Notes under the pieces: generated by a model
What the model was told of the DNA's origin: nothing
Seen by the model: only the letters and a program-made list of their open reading frames with translations
Database searches by the model: none
Translations under genes and position numbers: made by a program
Part shown: positions 44,181-55,405 of the stretch, in pieces
Numbering within the stretch: position 1 is the first letter of the stretch
Layout: every line of letters starts with the position of its first letter
Origin: Tragulus kanchil
Lineage: Eukaryota > Chordata > Mammalia > Artiodactyla > Tragulidae
Direction: 5' to 3'
DNA: 64,000 nucleotides
Assembly (NCBI GenBank): GCA_022376925.1
Contig: JAIOJX010000027.1
Location: 21,283,471-21,347,470 of the forward strand

Positions 44181-45423
44181 AGATGCATGTGCATATACTT
44201 AACTCTACAAGTACAGGCAGCCTGTTGTCGGTGTTTTATTGAAAGAGAGGATATTCCCATTCTTCTGTCTTGCTTCTTTTACTCAACAATACCTTGGGGA
44301 ACTCTTCTCAGCCCTCTGGCATAGCTCTAGTTAATTGTTCTTGAGAGTGTAAACACAGTCTCCCTTATTTCACCCAGACTTCCAGTGATGGATATTCCCT
44401 TGGTTTCCTCTGGAGAATTTCCCACCGTCACCAACAGATGGTGTAGTGTTCTTTGACCCTCCTGCCCTGACTCATGAGAGATTCAAAATCTTTCAAAGCC
44501 GGTGTCCATCGGAAGACCATAATCAGCCACCATTGTTTGCTGCAAAATGTCAGACTGACCCACCAAGCCGACGGGAGGCAGAGCGTGAAGCCTTCCCGTT
44601 CCATCAAAAGGCGGCCACAGCCTTTGCTGTCCTCTCAGTCGGCCGTGTGCGCGCAGCTGCGGAGGGGGCTGGCCAGTCAGAGCCGCGGCCCCGCACAGGA
44701 GCCTCCTCTGCGTTAGAACGAGCTCTGGCTTCCGAAACAGGGGGACCCGCTCTCACATCCCGGCCCCTCCACGTACGAGTTGGGATATCTGGATAAATGC
44801 CTTCTCCCTGCCCCAGCTGTCCCGTCTTATAACAGGAGCCGTGACCCCGAGCCACAGAGTGAGTTACACAGGGTGACCCGTGCGCAGGTCCAGGCAGCCG
44901 AGACGCCCACGGCCCACGGCGCCTCCCCACTCACAGACCCGGACCCCGCTGGCACCTGATGGAGAAAAGTTGCCATCCGGGCCGAGGGACGCCCAGGCCG
45001 ACGGCCCAGGTCTGAAGAGCAGACAGACTGAGGCTGCTCTCGAGTAACCGGATGCCGGGCGGTGTTCACAGGGCGCTGGTGAGTCATGGGGGAGACACAA
45101 GGCTGGAGGTGCCCCGAGTCCGTGGGTGCCCTGGAGGGAAGGCGGAGAGCACGCGAGCGGGTGGAGACTGGAGGAGTGGAGCAAGGCCTCCTGGGAGGGG
45201 CGCCCAGGGCAGGGACAGCCCAGGCCCTCCTGCACGCTGGCCGCGGGCTGGGGCAGCGGGCAGGAGGCGGGCACCACCCACCAGGCAGTAGAGGCCGCTT
45301 CCCGTCCTCTCCTCCCTCCACACCCCACACTTACAGACGCCCACCTGCTGACCTGCCCAAAAGGAAAGCAGAAACTGGGGCCTGACTGCAGCGGCCGTGT
45401 GGCTGAGGGTGCCTTCTCTCTCC
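44181..45423. other. Unique noncoding sequence
   Basis: No gene or confident repeat. CpG-rich around 44630-44720 and 44870-45060; frames here reflect GC content. Confidence 0.45.
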
Positions 45424-45900
45424 CCAGATCCACATGTTGGAGCCCTAACTCCTAAAGTGAGAGTGTCTGGAGCTGGTGATTGATTGCGCTTGGGGAGGTG
45501 ATTAGGGTTAGATAAGGTCAAGACGGGGCTTCTCAGGTGGCACGAGTGGTAAAGAGCCCGCCTGTCCATGCGGGAGACGTAAGAGATGCAGGTTGGATCC
45601 CTGGGTCGGGAAGATCCCCGGAGGAGGGCATGGCCACCCACGCCTGTATTCCGGCCTGGAGACTCCCGTGGACAGAGGCGCCTGGAGGGTCACCGTCCAT
45701 GGGGCCACAGAGAGTCGGACACGACTGAAGTGACTCAGCACACGTGCAAGGTCACGGGGCTGGAGCCCTCACACTGGGAGCCGTGTCCTTACGAGAAGAG
45801 GAAGAGAGCAGGGCTCTCTCTGCCTTCTGAGGACACTGCAAGCAGGCTGCTGTCTGCAAACCAGGGAAAGAGCCCTCGCCGGGAACAGAACCTGCCAGGA
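45424..45900 (+). mobile_element. MLT1 LTR with nested Bov-tA
   Basis: The MLT1 order is clear: 'ccacatgttggagccctaac', 'ggggaggtgattagggttag', then after the SINE 'ttacgagaagaggaagagag' and 'ctgcttgcagt'-side blocks to 'agagccctcgccgggaacag'. Repeated at 46540-47016. Confidence 0.75.
45525..45747 (+). mobile_element. Bov-tA SINE with short target-site duplication
   Basis: Full head and body ('ggggcttctcaggtggcacg', 'gttggatccctgggtcggga', 'gtcggacacgactgaagtga'). Flanked by AAGGTCA at 45514-45520 and 45748-45754 within the MLT1. Confidence 0.92.
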
Positions 45901-46096
45901 CCTCCCATTGCAGCGGCCTCTCTCGCCACAGAGCACCAGCTCCAGGCGCATGTGCTCCCGAGCTCCAGTTCGGTAGCTGGACACATCGGTCCAGCTGCTC
46001 CACGGCACGTGGGATCTTCCCAGGCCAGGGATTGAACCGGCGCCCCTTGCACTGCAAGGCGGTGTCCTTACCCACTGGACCACCAGGGGAAGCCCG
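45896..46096 (-). mobile_element. CHR-type SINE, divergent version
   Basis: Reversed CHR: 'cctcccattgcagcggcctc', 'cgccccttgcactgcaaggc', head 'ggaccaccaggggaagccc'. The stretch 45924-45977 departs from both its own duplicate and the family pattern. Confidence 0.88.
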
Positions 46097-46539
46097 CATC
46101 GAGGGTGTTGATGGCGATTCCCGTTGATGGAACATGTAGGAACAGGTGACGACGTAGGGCTGGAAAGCCAGACCCTCCCTCACCCACACACGAATTTCCA
46201 TTACCACGGGTCATATTTTGGTTTCCAAACCAGCTCCCCCCAAAAACCTACCCAGACCCTGAAGAAATTATAAGAATTCTAATTTTCTTCTTTGGAGCAA
46301 GGCCTCCTGGGAGGGGCGCCCAGGGCAGGGACAGCCCAGGCCCTCCTGCACGCTGGCCGCGGGCTGGGGCAGCGGGCAGGAGGCGGGCACCACCCACCAG
46401 GCAGTAGAGGCCGCTTCCCGTCCTCTCCTCCCTCCACACCCCACACTTACAGACGCCCACCTGCTGACCTGCCCAAAAGGAAAGCAGAAACTGGGGCCTG
46501 ACTGCAGCGGCCGTGTGGCTGAGGGTGCCTTCTCTCTCC

Positions 46540-47016
46540 CCAGATCCACATGTTGGAGCCCTAACTCCTAAAGTGAGAGTGTCTGGAGCTGGTGATTGAT
46601 TGCGCTTGGGGAGGTGATTAGGGTTAGATAAGGTCAAGACGGGGCTTCTCAGGTGGCACGAGTGGTAAAGAGCCCGCCTGTCCATGCGGGAGACGTAAGA
46701 GATGCAGGTTGGATCCCTGGGTCGGGAAGATCCCCGGAGGAGGGCATGGCCACCCACGCCTGTATTCCGGCCTGGAGACTCCCGTGGACAGAGGCGCCTG
46801 GAGGGTCACCGTCCATGGGGCCACAGAGAGTCGGACACGACTGAAGTGACTCAGCACACGTGCAAGGTCACGGGGCTGGAGCCCTCACACTGGGAGCCGT
46901 GTCCTTACGAGAAGAGGAAGAGAGCAGGGCTCTCTCTGCCTTCTGAGGACACTGCAAGCAGGCTGCTGTCTGCAAACCAGGGAAAGAGCCCTCGCCGGGA
47001 ACAGAACCTGCCAGGA
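46540..47016 (+). mobile_element. MLT1 LTR with nested Bov-tA (duplicate copy)
   Basis: Second copy of 45424-45900 from tandem duplication 15. Confidence 0.75.
46641..46863 (+). mobile_element. Bov-tA SINE (duplicate copy)
   Basis: Second copy of 45525-45747 from tandem duplication 15. Confidence 0.92.
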
Positions 47017-47212
47017 CCTCCCATTGCAGCGGCCTCTCTTGTCGCAGAGCGCCGGCTCTGGGCACATGCGCTCCAGAGCTCCAACTCGGTAGTTGGACAC
47101 ATCGGTCCAGCTGCTCCACGGCACGTGGGATCTTCCCAGGCCAGGGATTGAACCGGCGCCCCTTGCACTGCAAGGCGGTGTCCTTACCCACTGGACCACC
47201 AGGGGAAGCCCG
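47012..47212 (-). mobile_element. CHR-type SINE (duplicate copy)
   Basis: Duplicate of 45896-46096; its 47040-47095 stretch is closer to other CHR copies in the window (for example 49435-49495). Confidence 0.88.
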
Positions 47213-47606
47213 CATCGAGGGTGTTGATGGCGATTCCCGTTGATGGAACATGTAGGAACAGGTGACGACGTAGGGCTGGAAAGCCAGACCCTCCCTCACC
47301 CCACACACGAATTTCCATTACCACGGGTCATATTTTGGTTTCCAAACCAGCTCCCCCCAAAAACCTACCCAGACCCTGAAGAAATTATAAGAATTCTAAT
47401 TTTCTTCTTTGGAGCAACCTTCTCTGAGTCAGCCCTCCAAACACCCCTCTCCCACCATCTTCCACCACTCAGCAGCCCTTCCCGCCCTCAGCGTCCCCCA
47501 GTCCCTGACGAAGAGGCTTTCTTAGGGACCACTTGCCCGGGGCTCTGATATATTCATTCGTAGCCTCCTAAACAGGCTGTCTTCCACATTGTGGGGGCTC
47601 AAGTTG

Positions 47607-47690
47607 TATCTGGTAAGTCACTTTGCTGTATAAGTAGAAACTAACATTGTAAAGTAGCTGTACTCCAATGAAGATTAATTAAGGAAAAGA
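47607..47690 (+). mobile_element. L1 3'-terminal fragment
   Basis: 'taagtcactttgctgtataa' and 'gaaactaacattgtaaag' resemble the L1 3' terminus also seen at 38014. Repeated at 48699-48782. Confidence 0.55.
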
Positions 47691-47702
47691 AATGAAAGAA
47701 CT

Positions 47703-47730
47703 AATAGATGGTCAGAGAGAGAGAGAGACT
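47703..47730. repeat. (GA)n microsatellite
   Basis: Short GA run; also at 48795-48822 by duplication. Confidence 0.75.
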
Positions 47731-48180
47731 GGGAACCAGCAGTTGCCTGGATTGGAAGGAGGAGGGAAATCCCATCCCCAGGCGAAGCCTGAGTCTGAAA
47801 TCCAGAGAGGGGAGGTGGGAGACATCAGTTACTCAGACCAGACCTTCATTCATTCATTAAAATTTCCAAAATGGGAGTTGTGTTAATGGCCAGGCACGCT
47901 GTTCTTTCCCCTCAAGGTAAGAAGATTTATCGTCCAAACTTACATTTTATAGCGCACAACCAAATAAAAATGATCGATTTCCCTGCCCACCTTACGGCAT
48001 CCTTCCACAGTTATTAAAGTCTCTAAAAATGTTTTCTTTTAAAAAAAGTTTGGAAGAAAGGAGCAGAGAGAGGCGACCAGGAGGCGATGGGAAACACCGG
48101 GTTGCCGAGAGTTATCTGTCTTGTCAGCTGGGGACGGCGTTAAGCTCGATGTCACTATATTTTCTGCTCAGACCCAGATT

Positions 48181-48412
48181 ATTTTTTTAAAGATTTATTT
48201 ATTTATTTATTTTGGTGAGGGTGGGGTGGGGAGGGAGAGGAGCAGGCGGGCCACTTCTATTGGTCTTTCATTTGTCCATTTTCATCCATCTTTTTTTTTT
48301 CCCTTTGGCCAGTGTGGGCCTCCCATCGTGGCGGCCTTGGTTGTCACAGAGCACCGGTTCTGGGCGCATGCGCTCCAGAGCTCCGGCTCGGTAACTGGAC
48401 ACATCAGTTCAG
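48181..48412 (-). mobile_element. CHR-type SINE cut by duplication joint
   Basis: Has the left target site CAGACCCAGATT (48169-48180) and the tail and body, but no head: it ends at the joint of tandem duplication 16. Confidence 0.9.
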
Positions 48413-49272
48413 CCACGGGTCATATTTTGGTTTCCAAACCAGCTCCCCCCAAAAACCTACCCAGACCCTGAAGAAATTATAAGAATTCTAATTTTCTTCT
48501 TTGGAGCAACCTTCTCTGAGTCAGCCCTCCAAACACCCCTCTCCCACCATCTTCCACCACTCAGCAGCCCTTCCCGCCCTCAGCGTCCCCCAGTCCCTGA
48601 CGAAGAGGCTTTCTTAGGGACCACTTGCCCGGGGCTCTGATATATTCATTCGTAGCCTCCTAAACAGGCTGTCTTCCACATTGTGGGGGCTCAAGTTGTA
48701 TCTGGTAAGTCACTTTGCTGTATAAGTAGAAACTAACATTGTAAAGTAGCTGTACTCCAATGAAGATTAATTAAGGAAAAGAAATGAAAGAACTAATAGA
48801 TGGTCAGAGAGAGAGAGAGACTGGGAACCAGCAGTTGCCTGGATTGGAAGGAGGAGGGAAATCCCATCCCCAGGCGAAGCCTGAGTCTGAAATCCAGAGA
48901 GGGGAGGTGGGAGACATCAGTTACTCAGACCAGACCTTCATTCATTCATTAAAATTTCCAAAATGGGAGTTGTGTTAATGGCCAGGCACGCTGTTCTTTC
49001 CCCTCAAGGTAAGAAGATTTATCGTCCAAACTTACATTTTATAGCGCACAACCAAATAAAAATGATCGATTTCCCTGCCCACCTTACGGCATCCTTCCAC
49101 AGTTATTAAAGTCTCTAAAAATGTTTTCTTTTAAAAAAAGTTTGGAAGAAAGGAGCAGAGAGAGGCGACCAGGAGGCGATGGGAAACACCGGGTTGCCGA
49201 GAGTTATCTGTCTTGTCAGCTGGGGACGGCGTTAAGCTCGATGTCACTATATTTTCTGCTCAGACCCAGATT

Positions 49273-49603
49273 ATTTTTTTAAAGATTTATTTATTTATTT
49301 ATTTTGGTGGGGGTGGGGTGGGGAGGGAGAGGAGCAGGCGGGCCACTTCTATTGGTCTTTCATTTGTCCATTTTCATCCATCTTTTTTTTTTCCCTTTGG
49401 CCAGTGTGGGCCTCCCATCGTGGCGGCCTTGGTTGTCACAGAGCACCGGTTCTGGGCGCATGCGCTCCAGAGCTCCGGCTCGGTAACTGGACACATCAGT
49501 TCAGCCACTCCGCGGCACATGGGATCTTCCCAGGCCAGGGCACAAACTGGCGCCCCTTGCACTGCAAGGCGGTGTCCTTACCCACTGGACCACCAGGGAA
49601 GCC
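49273..49603 (-). mobile_element. CHR-type SINE, complete, with target-site duplication
   Basis: T-rich (TTTA)n tail, CHR body and intact head, flanked by CAGACCCAGATT at 49261-49272 and 49604-49615, a perfect 12-bp target-site duplication. Confidence 0.93.
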
Positions 49604-49615
49604 CAGACCCAGATT

Positions 49616-50362
49616 TACAGTTTGCCAGCCAAGGAGACGGAAATGCCAGACCTCTTCTTTGGAGGCGAGTGTGGGGAGGTCCTTAAAGGGCTGGAGAGGG
49701 GGGAAGACCCCAGGTCTGAAAACCTTTTACAAGACAGACAGCCTGTCTCTGAGATTTCATCAGTGTCTCCCCAGGGGGCAAACCCAGCCTCCGAGGGTGA
49801 GGAGGCTCCAGGGCTCCAGACGCGTTTGGCCAGGAGCGCCTTTGTGCTCTCTTCACCGATGAACACGCAGGTTTCCAGCCCAAAGGAGCAGCCTAGATGG
49901 GTTGGACGTCCACCTGTGCGAGGCAGGCGCTAGGCGGGTGGGGCGGCGGCGGGGGCGGGAACCAGCGCCCAAGGGAAGCGTCTAACCCACAGGAACGGGC
50001 AAGCAGCCTGCACCCAGCAGGCCTGCCAGTTGGCATGCTCACACGTTGACGGGCAATTGCACATCATTCATCCGCTCGTTCTTGTAAGTCCCTAAGAACC
50101 TTTGTATCGCCATTTTGATCATTTAATTTTACTAAATGCCAAGTAATACAATTGTAGATCACGCATTTCCCTGGAACATGGGGAATTCCTTCAGGGCAAG
50201 GATAAGCACCCTTGCTCTCTCTCTCTTTCACACACACACACACATGCACACATGCACACGCACATTGGGTGTTCTCTAGAAAGATCTGCTGTCGTCCATT
50301 TGCTTGAATGTGGCAAAACTGTATTTAGCATTTCCATAATTCAGAATTTTTTACTAGGTCAG
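49616..50362. other. Unique noncoding sequence
   Basis: No gene recognised. A quiet AT-rich stretch (50080-50165) and a (CA)n microsatellite follow a GC-rich left half. Confidence 0.45.
50229..50265. repeat. (CA)n microsatellite, interrupted
   Basis: CA units interrupted by TG after about 18 bases. Confidence 0.85.
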
Positions 50363-51167
50363 TCTGGCCTCTTTCTGAATTGGTGCTAATTAGTTAGTCT
50401 TCCTGGACTTGTTTCTGGGTGAATCCAGACATCTGTCCTTCGCTCAGACACCGTGTCATGCTCAGGCAGCGCTGGTCTGGCTCTGGGGGTTTCCCGCACT
50501 CTGGGTGAGGCCCTGGGGCTCCAGGTGCGCCCAGTAGATGCTCCCTCCACCCTTCCCGGTCTCCTGAGTGAGTGGGAGTCCTGAATGCTGTCAGGGAGCG
50601 TTTTCCTGGCGTGGCCTGGAAGATGGCCATAAACCTGTCTCGGGCCATTTGGCTGAGACTCCCAATGCCCAGCTTAACAGACACTTCCATCGGGCCTGAT
50701 GTGCCAACAATCTGTAAGCCATTAGCCTGGTGGTATTAGACCTCCTGCCTTGGCCTCCTGGGAGGGAAGGTGAGCAGGGGAGGGAGAAGGAGGGAGAGAG
50801 AGGAGGTGCCCTGGCTGGGAGGGCAGGGACGGTGCGGGCAGGCCAGGAGAGAGCCAATCGACGTTCCTTTGGCCTATCGGGGCCTTGAAACGACGCGGCA
50901 TCTGCCCAGTCGGTCCCACCCGAGACGGATGCGAAAGAGGGGCAGCCAGTCTGGTGGGGGAGGGCCGCTGGACAACCAGGAGCCAGGGCGGAGGCTCAGG
51001 GCTCGAGGACCGCACACAGGCGTTCTGCCCTGACCGAAGGTGCCACTGCCAGGGGAGGCCGAGCTCCTCCTTGGCCAGCTGGCCTTGGGTCCCTTCCATC
51101 CTGAATCTCCCCTTGCAGCATATGTCCCCGGGAACCCAGGCAGATTCCACACTCTCTGTAAGAATAG

Positions 51168-51247
51168 ATGATCGTGAGGATGGTGCTGGAGACAGTGATA
51201 CTGGTGCTCATCACGGCGATGCTGACGGTGACGGTGAAGAGTGAAGA
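51168..51247. repeat. Imperfect GATGGTG-like short-period repeat
   Basis: Runs of GATG/GGTGCTGG/GACGGTGA words up to the SINE at 51248, resumed briefly after it ('cgatgctggtagtgagacg'). The SINE inserted into a degenerate trinucleotide-type repeat. Repeated at 52268-52347. Confidence 0.6.
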
Positions 51248-51436
51248 CTGAAAGTGAAGTTGCTCAGTCGTGACCAACTCGTTGCAACCCACGGACAAGC
51301 TGTGGAATTCTCCAGGGAAGAATCCCGGCAGGGGTGGCCATGCCCTTCTCCGGGGCATCTTCCCAACCCAGGGATCGAACCCAGGTCTCCCGCATGGCAG
51401 GCAGATTCTTTACCATCTGAGCCACCAGGGAAGCCC
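51248..51436 (-). mobile_element. Bov-tA SINE
   Basis: Reversed, complete: 'agttgctcagtcgtgaccaa', 'gggatcgaacccaggtctcc', head 'gccaccagggaagccc'. Repeated at 52348-52536. Confidence 0.93.
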
Positions 51437-52347
51437 ACGATGCTGGTAGTGAGACGAGAATCTGGCCTCTTTCTGAATTGGTGCTAATTAGTTAGTCTTC
51501 CTGGACTTGTTTCTGGGTGAATCCAGACATCTGTCCTTCGCTCAGACACCGTGTCATGCTCAGGCAGCGCTGGTCTGGCTCTGGGGGTTTCCCGCACTCT
51601 GGGTGAGGCCCTGGGGCTCCAGGTGCGCCAGTAGATGCTCCCTCCACCCTTCCCGGTCTCCTGAGTGAGTGGGAGTCCTGAATGCTGTCAGGGAGCGTTT
51701 TCCTGGCGTGGCCTGGAAGATGGCCATAAACCTGTCTCGGGCCATTTGGCTGAGACTCCCAATGCCCAGCTTAACAGACACTTCCATCGGGCCTGATGTG
51801 CCAACAATCTGTAAGCCATTAGCCTGGTGGTATTAGACCTCCTGCCTTGGCCTCCTGGGAGGGAAGGTGAGCAGGGGAGGGAGAAGGAGGGAGAGAGAGG
51901 AGGTGCCCTGGCTGGGAGGGCAGGGACGGTGCGGGCAGGCCAGGAGAGAGCCAATCGACGTTCCTTTGGCCTATCGGGGCCTTGAAACGACGCGGCATCT
52001 GCCCAGTCGGTCCCACCCGAGACGGATGCGAAAGAGGGGCAGCCAGTCTGGTGGGGGAGGGCCGCCGCTGGACAACCAGGAGCCAGGGCGGAGGCTCAGG
52101 GCTCGAGGACCGCACACAGGCGTTCTGCCCTGACCGAAGGTGCCACTGCCAGGGGAGGCCGAGCTCCTCCTTGGCCAGCTGGCCTTGGGTCCCTTCCATC
52201 CTGAATCTCCCCTTGCAGCATATGTCCCCGGGAACCCAGGCAGATTCCACACTCTCTGTAAGAATAGATGATCGTGAGGATGGTGCTGGAGACAGTGATA
52301 CTGGTGCTCATCACGGCGATGCTGACGGTGACGGTGAAGAGTGAAGA

Positions 52348-52536
52348 CTGAAAGTGAAGTTGCTCAGTCGTGACCAACTCGTTGCAACCCACGGACAAGC
52401 TGTGGAATTCTCCAGGGAAGAATCCCGGCAGGGGTGGCCATGCCCTTCTCCGGGGCATCTTCCCAACCCAGGGATCGAACCCAGGTCTCCCGCATGGCAG
52501 GCAGATTCTTTACCATCTGAGCCACCAGGGAAGCCC
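52348..52536 (-). mobile_element. Bov-tA SINE (duplicate copy)
   Basis: Second copy of 51248-51436 from tandem duplication 17. Confidence 0.93.
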
Positions 52537-52560
52537 ACGATGCTGGTAGTGAGACGAGAA

Positions 52561-53239
52561 ATGTGACTAGCAATTGACTGGAGGTCTTCACACACAGCTC
52601 GTCTATCAGCACAATGATCCCACGAGGCAGACGCGGTCCTTATACTCACTACACGGAGCTGAAGTCAACACAGACAGAAGAGCGTCCCGCTCCGGGTCGC
52701 GTAAGCGTTCTGAGTCCCCAGCTGGCTGCCACTGCTCTGGTCCGATGGGCCCCCAGCCCGGCATGCTGTCCCGTAGAGTCCCGAGGCAAGTCACAGAGCC
52801 CCAGGTGACGTCTTCTAGTCCTTCTAGAAACAGCAGTATCTAAGCTGCTTCCTTAATCAGAGCTTCTTAGACTCTTTGGAATTTCAGGGCCAAAATCTCC
52901 TGCCTCTGAGGCTCTTCGTGGCCACGGCCTCAGCGTCCTGCAGCCTCTGCCAAACACTGCCACCAAGGCTGGTCTCCAAAGGCCCCTGCTGGGGAGACTC
53001 GAGATGGAGCAGGAAGCGGAGGGATGAGGATGTGGTGAAATGTGGTGAGACAGGAAGGGGAGTGGGTGAACGGCACCTGTCTGTCAAACTATCACCATGC
53101 TCCGATCGCCCCTTCTTTCTAAACAGGCGTGGGTCGTCAGTAAAAAAGAAAGACGCGTGCCATCCTAGCACCTTCCAGGGAGCCATGTGTGTAAGAGGTG
53201 GTGATCCGTCACTCCTCACCCGGGACTGAAGATGCTCCA
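52561..53239. other. Noncoding sequence
   Basis: Possible weak MIR likeness at 52600-52670; otherwise unassigned. No gene recognised. Confidence 0.4.
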
Positions 53240-53620
53240 CGATCGGCATCTTGGTCAGCTCAAGCTGCTGGAACAGAATACCACGCGTCGGGGGCTCAGA
53301 CAGCAGCCGTTTCTTCCTCGCCGCTCTGGAGGCTGGGGAGTCCAAGATCAAGGTGGCGGCAGATTCGGGCCCTGGTGAGGTCTCCTCCCGGCTGGCAGAT
53401 GGCCTCCTTCTTGCTCTGTCCTCAGATGGGAGAGAGGAAGAGCTAGGATCTCTCTTCCTTTTAGAAGGGCACTAAGCCCGTCACCAGGACCCCGCCCTCA
53501 TGATCTCACGTAAACTTAATTACCTCCAAAGCCCCCACCTCCTACCATCACATGAGAGGGTTGGGGCTTTAACACGTCGTGGATTTGGGGGAGGGCTTAC
53601 AAACGTTCCGTCCGTAATAA
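53240..53620 (-). mobile_element. MLT1 MaLR LTR
   Basis: Reversed MLT1 in the correct order: 'gctggaacagaataccacgc', 'ggaggctggggagtccaaga', 'agggcactaagcccgtcacc', 'cccccacctcctaccatcac', to 'gggggagggcttacaaacg'. Confidence 0.82.
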
Positions 53621-53689
53621 TGAACGTAGCTGCACCCTCGGCCTGCGGTCTAGAGGCCTCCTCCCACGCTCTGCTGCCCTGCATGGGCC

Positions 53690-53860
53690 CCGACCTACCA
53701 GGGGCCTCGCTCCAAAGCCTTCAAGGCCTCGCTCCAAATCCCCCACTTTCAGGAAGCCTTCCCTGACGGCCTCTTTCCGGTCTCTGATTCCCAGCTCTTT
53801 TTACAACTGTCACCCCATTGCGATGCTGCATTGATCTCTCATCTTGAAATCCAAATGTAT
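53690..53860 (-). mobile_element. L2 LINE 3'-end remnant
   Basis: 'caggaagccttccctgacgg' followed by 'ctctttttacaactgtcacc' and a T-rich end resembles a reversed L2. Confidence 0.55.
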
Positions 53861-54194
53861 ATAGTCTGTGTTTACCCATGGGGGACAGCGTCCTGGGACT
53901 TAGAAGCCAGTTCTTAGCAGAAGACCTTTTTGCAGGGCCCCACTCCCCAAACTTTCCAAACGGCAGGCTTAAAACAAAGGGTTTCTAGGACCAAGACCCC
54001 AGCGCCGGCCACCTGGTCTTTGAAGACATGGCTCAGACGTCCAGCCGGGCGGAGGGCCCTTCCCCGGGAGGCCACGAGGGCCCACCCAGGCCAGCCCATG
54101 ACAGAGGGACCGTTCCTTTCCCTTTGCTGTGTCTGATTTCTATTTACTCAGATGAGGAAGCCTGCTTGTCGTCTTTTCTTTTGCAGAAGAACTT
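53861..54194. other. Unique noncoding sequence
   Basis: No gene or repeat recognised. Confidence 0.45.
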
Positions 54195-54325
54195 CTCACC
54201 TGTTAGCACCCCCCTGCATCACAGCCAGTGCGTGATTATCACGTCGCCCCAGGTGGGGAAACGGAGGCTGCAGGCGCGGAAGAGGCCGTGTCAAGATCAG
54301 ACAGCGAGTCATCAGCCTCCTCCGG
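54195..54325 (+). mobile_element. MIR SINE fragment
   Basis: 'ccaggtggggaaacggaggc' and 'gtgtcaagatcagacagcga' fit the MIR core in the plus orientation; the right part is lost in the downstream duplicate. Confidence 0.5.
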
Positions 54326-55405
54326 CCTCAGACCCTCGGTCCCCACTGAGCCCTCGGTTTCGGGGATGGAATCAGAGCGGGAGCCACGGGGGCGTCAAGC
54401 GTCCAGCGTCCTGGGGCCTGGGGCGCACCCACTCCTGTGGCCAAGGGGGAGTGTGACCAGCCAGTTGCTGGGAAATGGGTTTTCGGAAAATATATAAAGA
54501 AAGAAAAAAAGAAAGAGAGGAAGACACCGCCCGCCCTCCACCCACCCTCGCCGGCCATCCGGGGCAGCGGGGTGTCGGGTCAGTCCCCTTTCCGCGCCAC
54601 CTTTCCTTTTCACATCAGCCTTCCATCATCTTTCCGCGTTCACTTGGCCTCTTCCATTTTTATCTTACGCTGCCCATGAAAATTGGTGTGAAATAAAAAG
54701 GCAAGTCTGCCTACAGATGTCATCAATTGATTTGGCAGGTGGCCCGTGGACAGCCCGGGAGGGGAAAAACCAGTCTCCAGCATGGACATCCCCTCCCCGT
54801 GTTTTCTTTCTCTTCCTCCTTCCTGTCTGCCCTCTCCTTAGTTTTCCTGTCTCCCCCTTTTCAGCCTTGCTTTGATCTTCTTGTTAGTTTCTGCTTTGCA
54901 TTTAACGGACCTAAACCCGTCTCTTTGCCGCCACCCCCGTTCTTCACTATTATTTTGTTGTATGAAAGGCAGAGGAGGGAGTGTCTGCCCTTCCCCATCT
55001 CCTCTGCAGAATGGTAGGAGACGCCGGGAGCTTCCAGGGGTCCACCTCCGTCTTTCTAGGGAGGCGAGACGAGGTTCACGGTCTCAAAGGATCCTTGCCT
55101 CCTAATCCCTTACAGACAGACCCAGTGAGTAGCTAATTCTATAAAACCAGTCCCAGAAGGACGTCTCCCCAGCATTCAGGGAAGGAAGAAATGTCCTACG
55201 CAGGAGAATCGTATGTTCCGACTCATTAAATCACTTACCAGAAAAAAATATATTTATTTAGCATCATTATGGCCAGGCACTGGAGATACTGAAGTGAGCC
55301 GAACACCCAGAGTTCCTTGTAAAGTGCATTTCCCGGCACAGCACGGATGCTCAGCAGACGGACGTCACTGTCGGTTATTATTATTCTAGAAGTCTTTTTG
55401 GGCCA
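54326..55405. other. Unique noncoding sequence, duplicated at 55433-56517
   Basis: Contains a polypurine tract at about 54497-54535, pyrimidine-rich 54780-54870 and, at 55245-55345, an ancient repeat-like 'tatttatttagcatcattat...ccaggcactggagatactga' block. No gene recognised. Confidence 0.45.
54497..54535 (+). repeat. Polypurine (A/G) tract
   Basis: Nearly uninterrupted A/G run; its duplicate is at about 55619-55657. Confidence 0.8.

Larger units (their letters stand above)
45178..47413. repeat. Direct tandem duplication 15 (45178-46293 / 46294-47413)
   Basis: The shift is 1,116 bp. It repeats an MLT1 LTR with a nested Bov-tA and a CHR SINE. Copies are near-identical except for about 13 substitutions packed into 45924-45977 versus 47040-47095, inside the CHR SINE. 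Confidence 0.94.
47321..49507. repeat. Direct tandem duplication 16 (47321-48412 / 48413-49507)
   Basis: The shift is 1,092 bp. The upstream copy breaks inside a CHR SINE at 48412; the downstream copy has the entire SINE with both target-site repeats. The start of the duplicated block occurs three times (46205, 47325, 48417). Confidence 0.94.
50363..52560. repeat. Direct tandem duplication 17 (50363-51460 / 51461-52560)
   Basis: The shift is 1,098 bp with a clean joint at 51460/51461. Interior differences are small indels, for example near 50531/51628 and 50964/52062. It contains a Bov-tA SINE in both copies. Confidence 0.94.

Noticed and set aside
45586..46035. 149-codon frame seen twice (also at 46702)
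   Set aside because: Repetition comes from duplication 15, not selection; the frame translates Bov-tA, MLT1 and CHR sequence.
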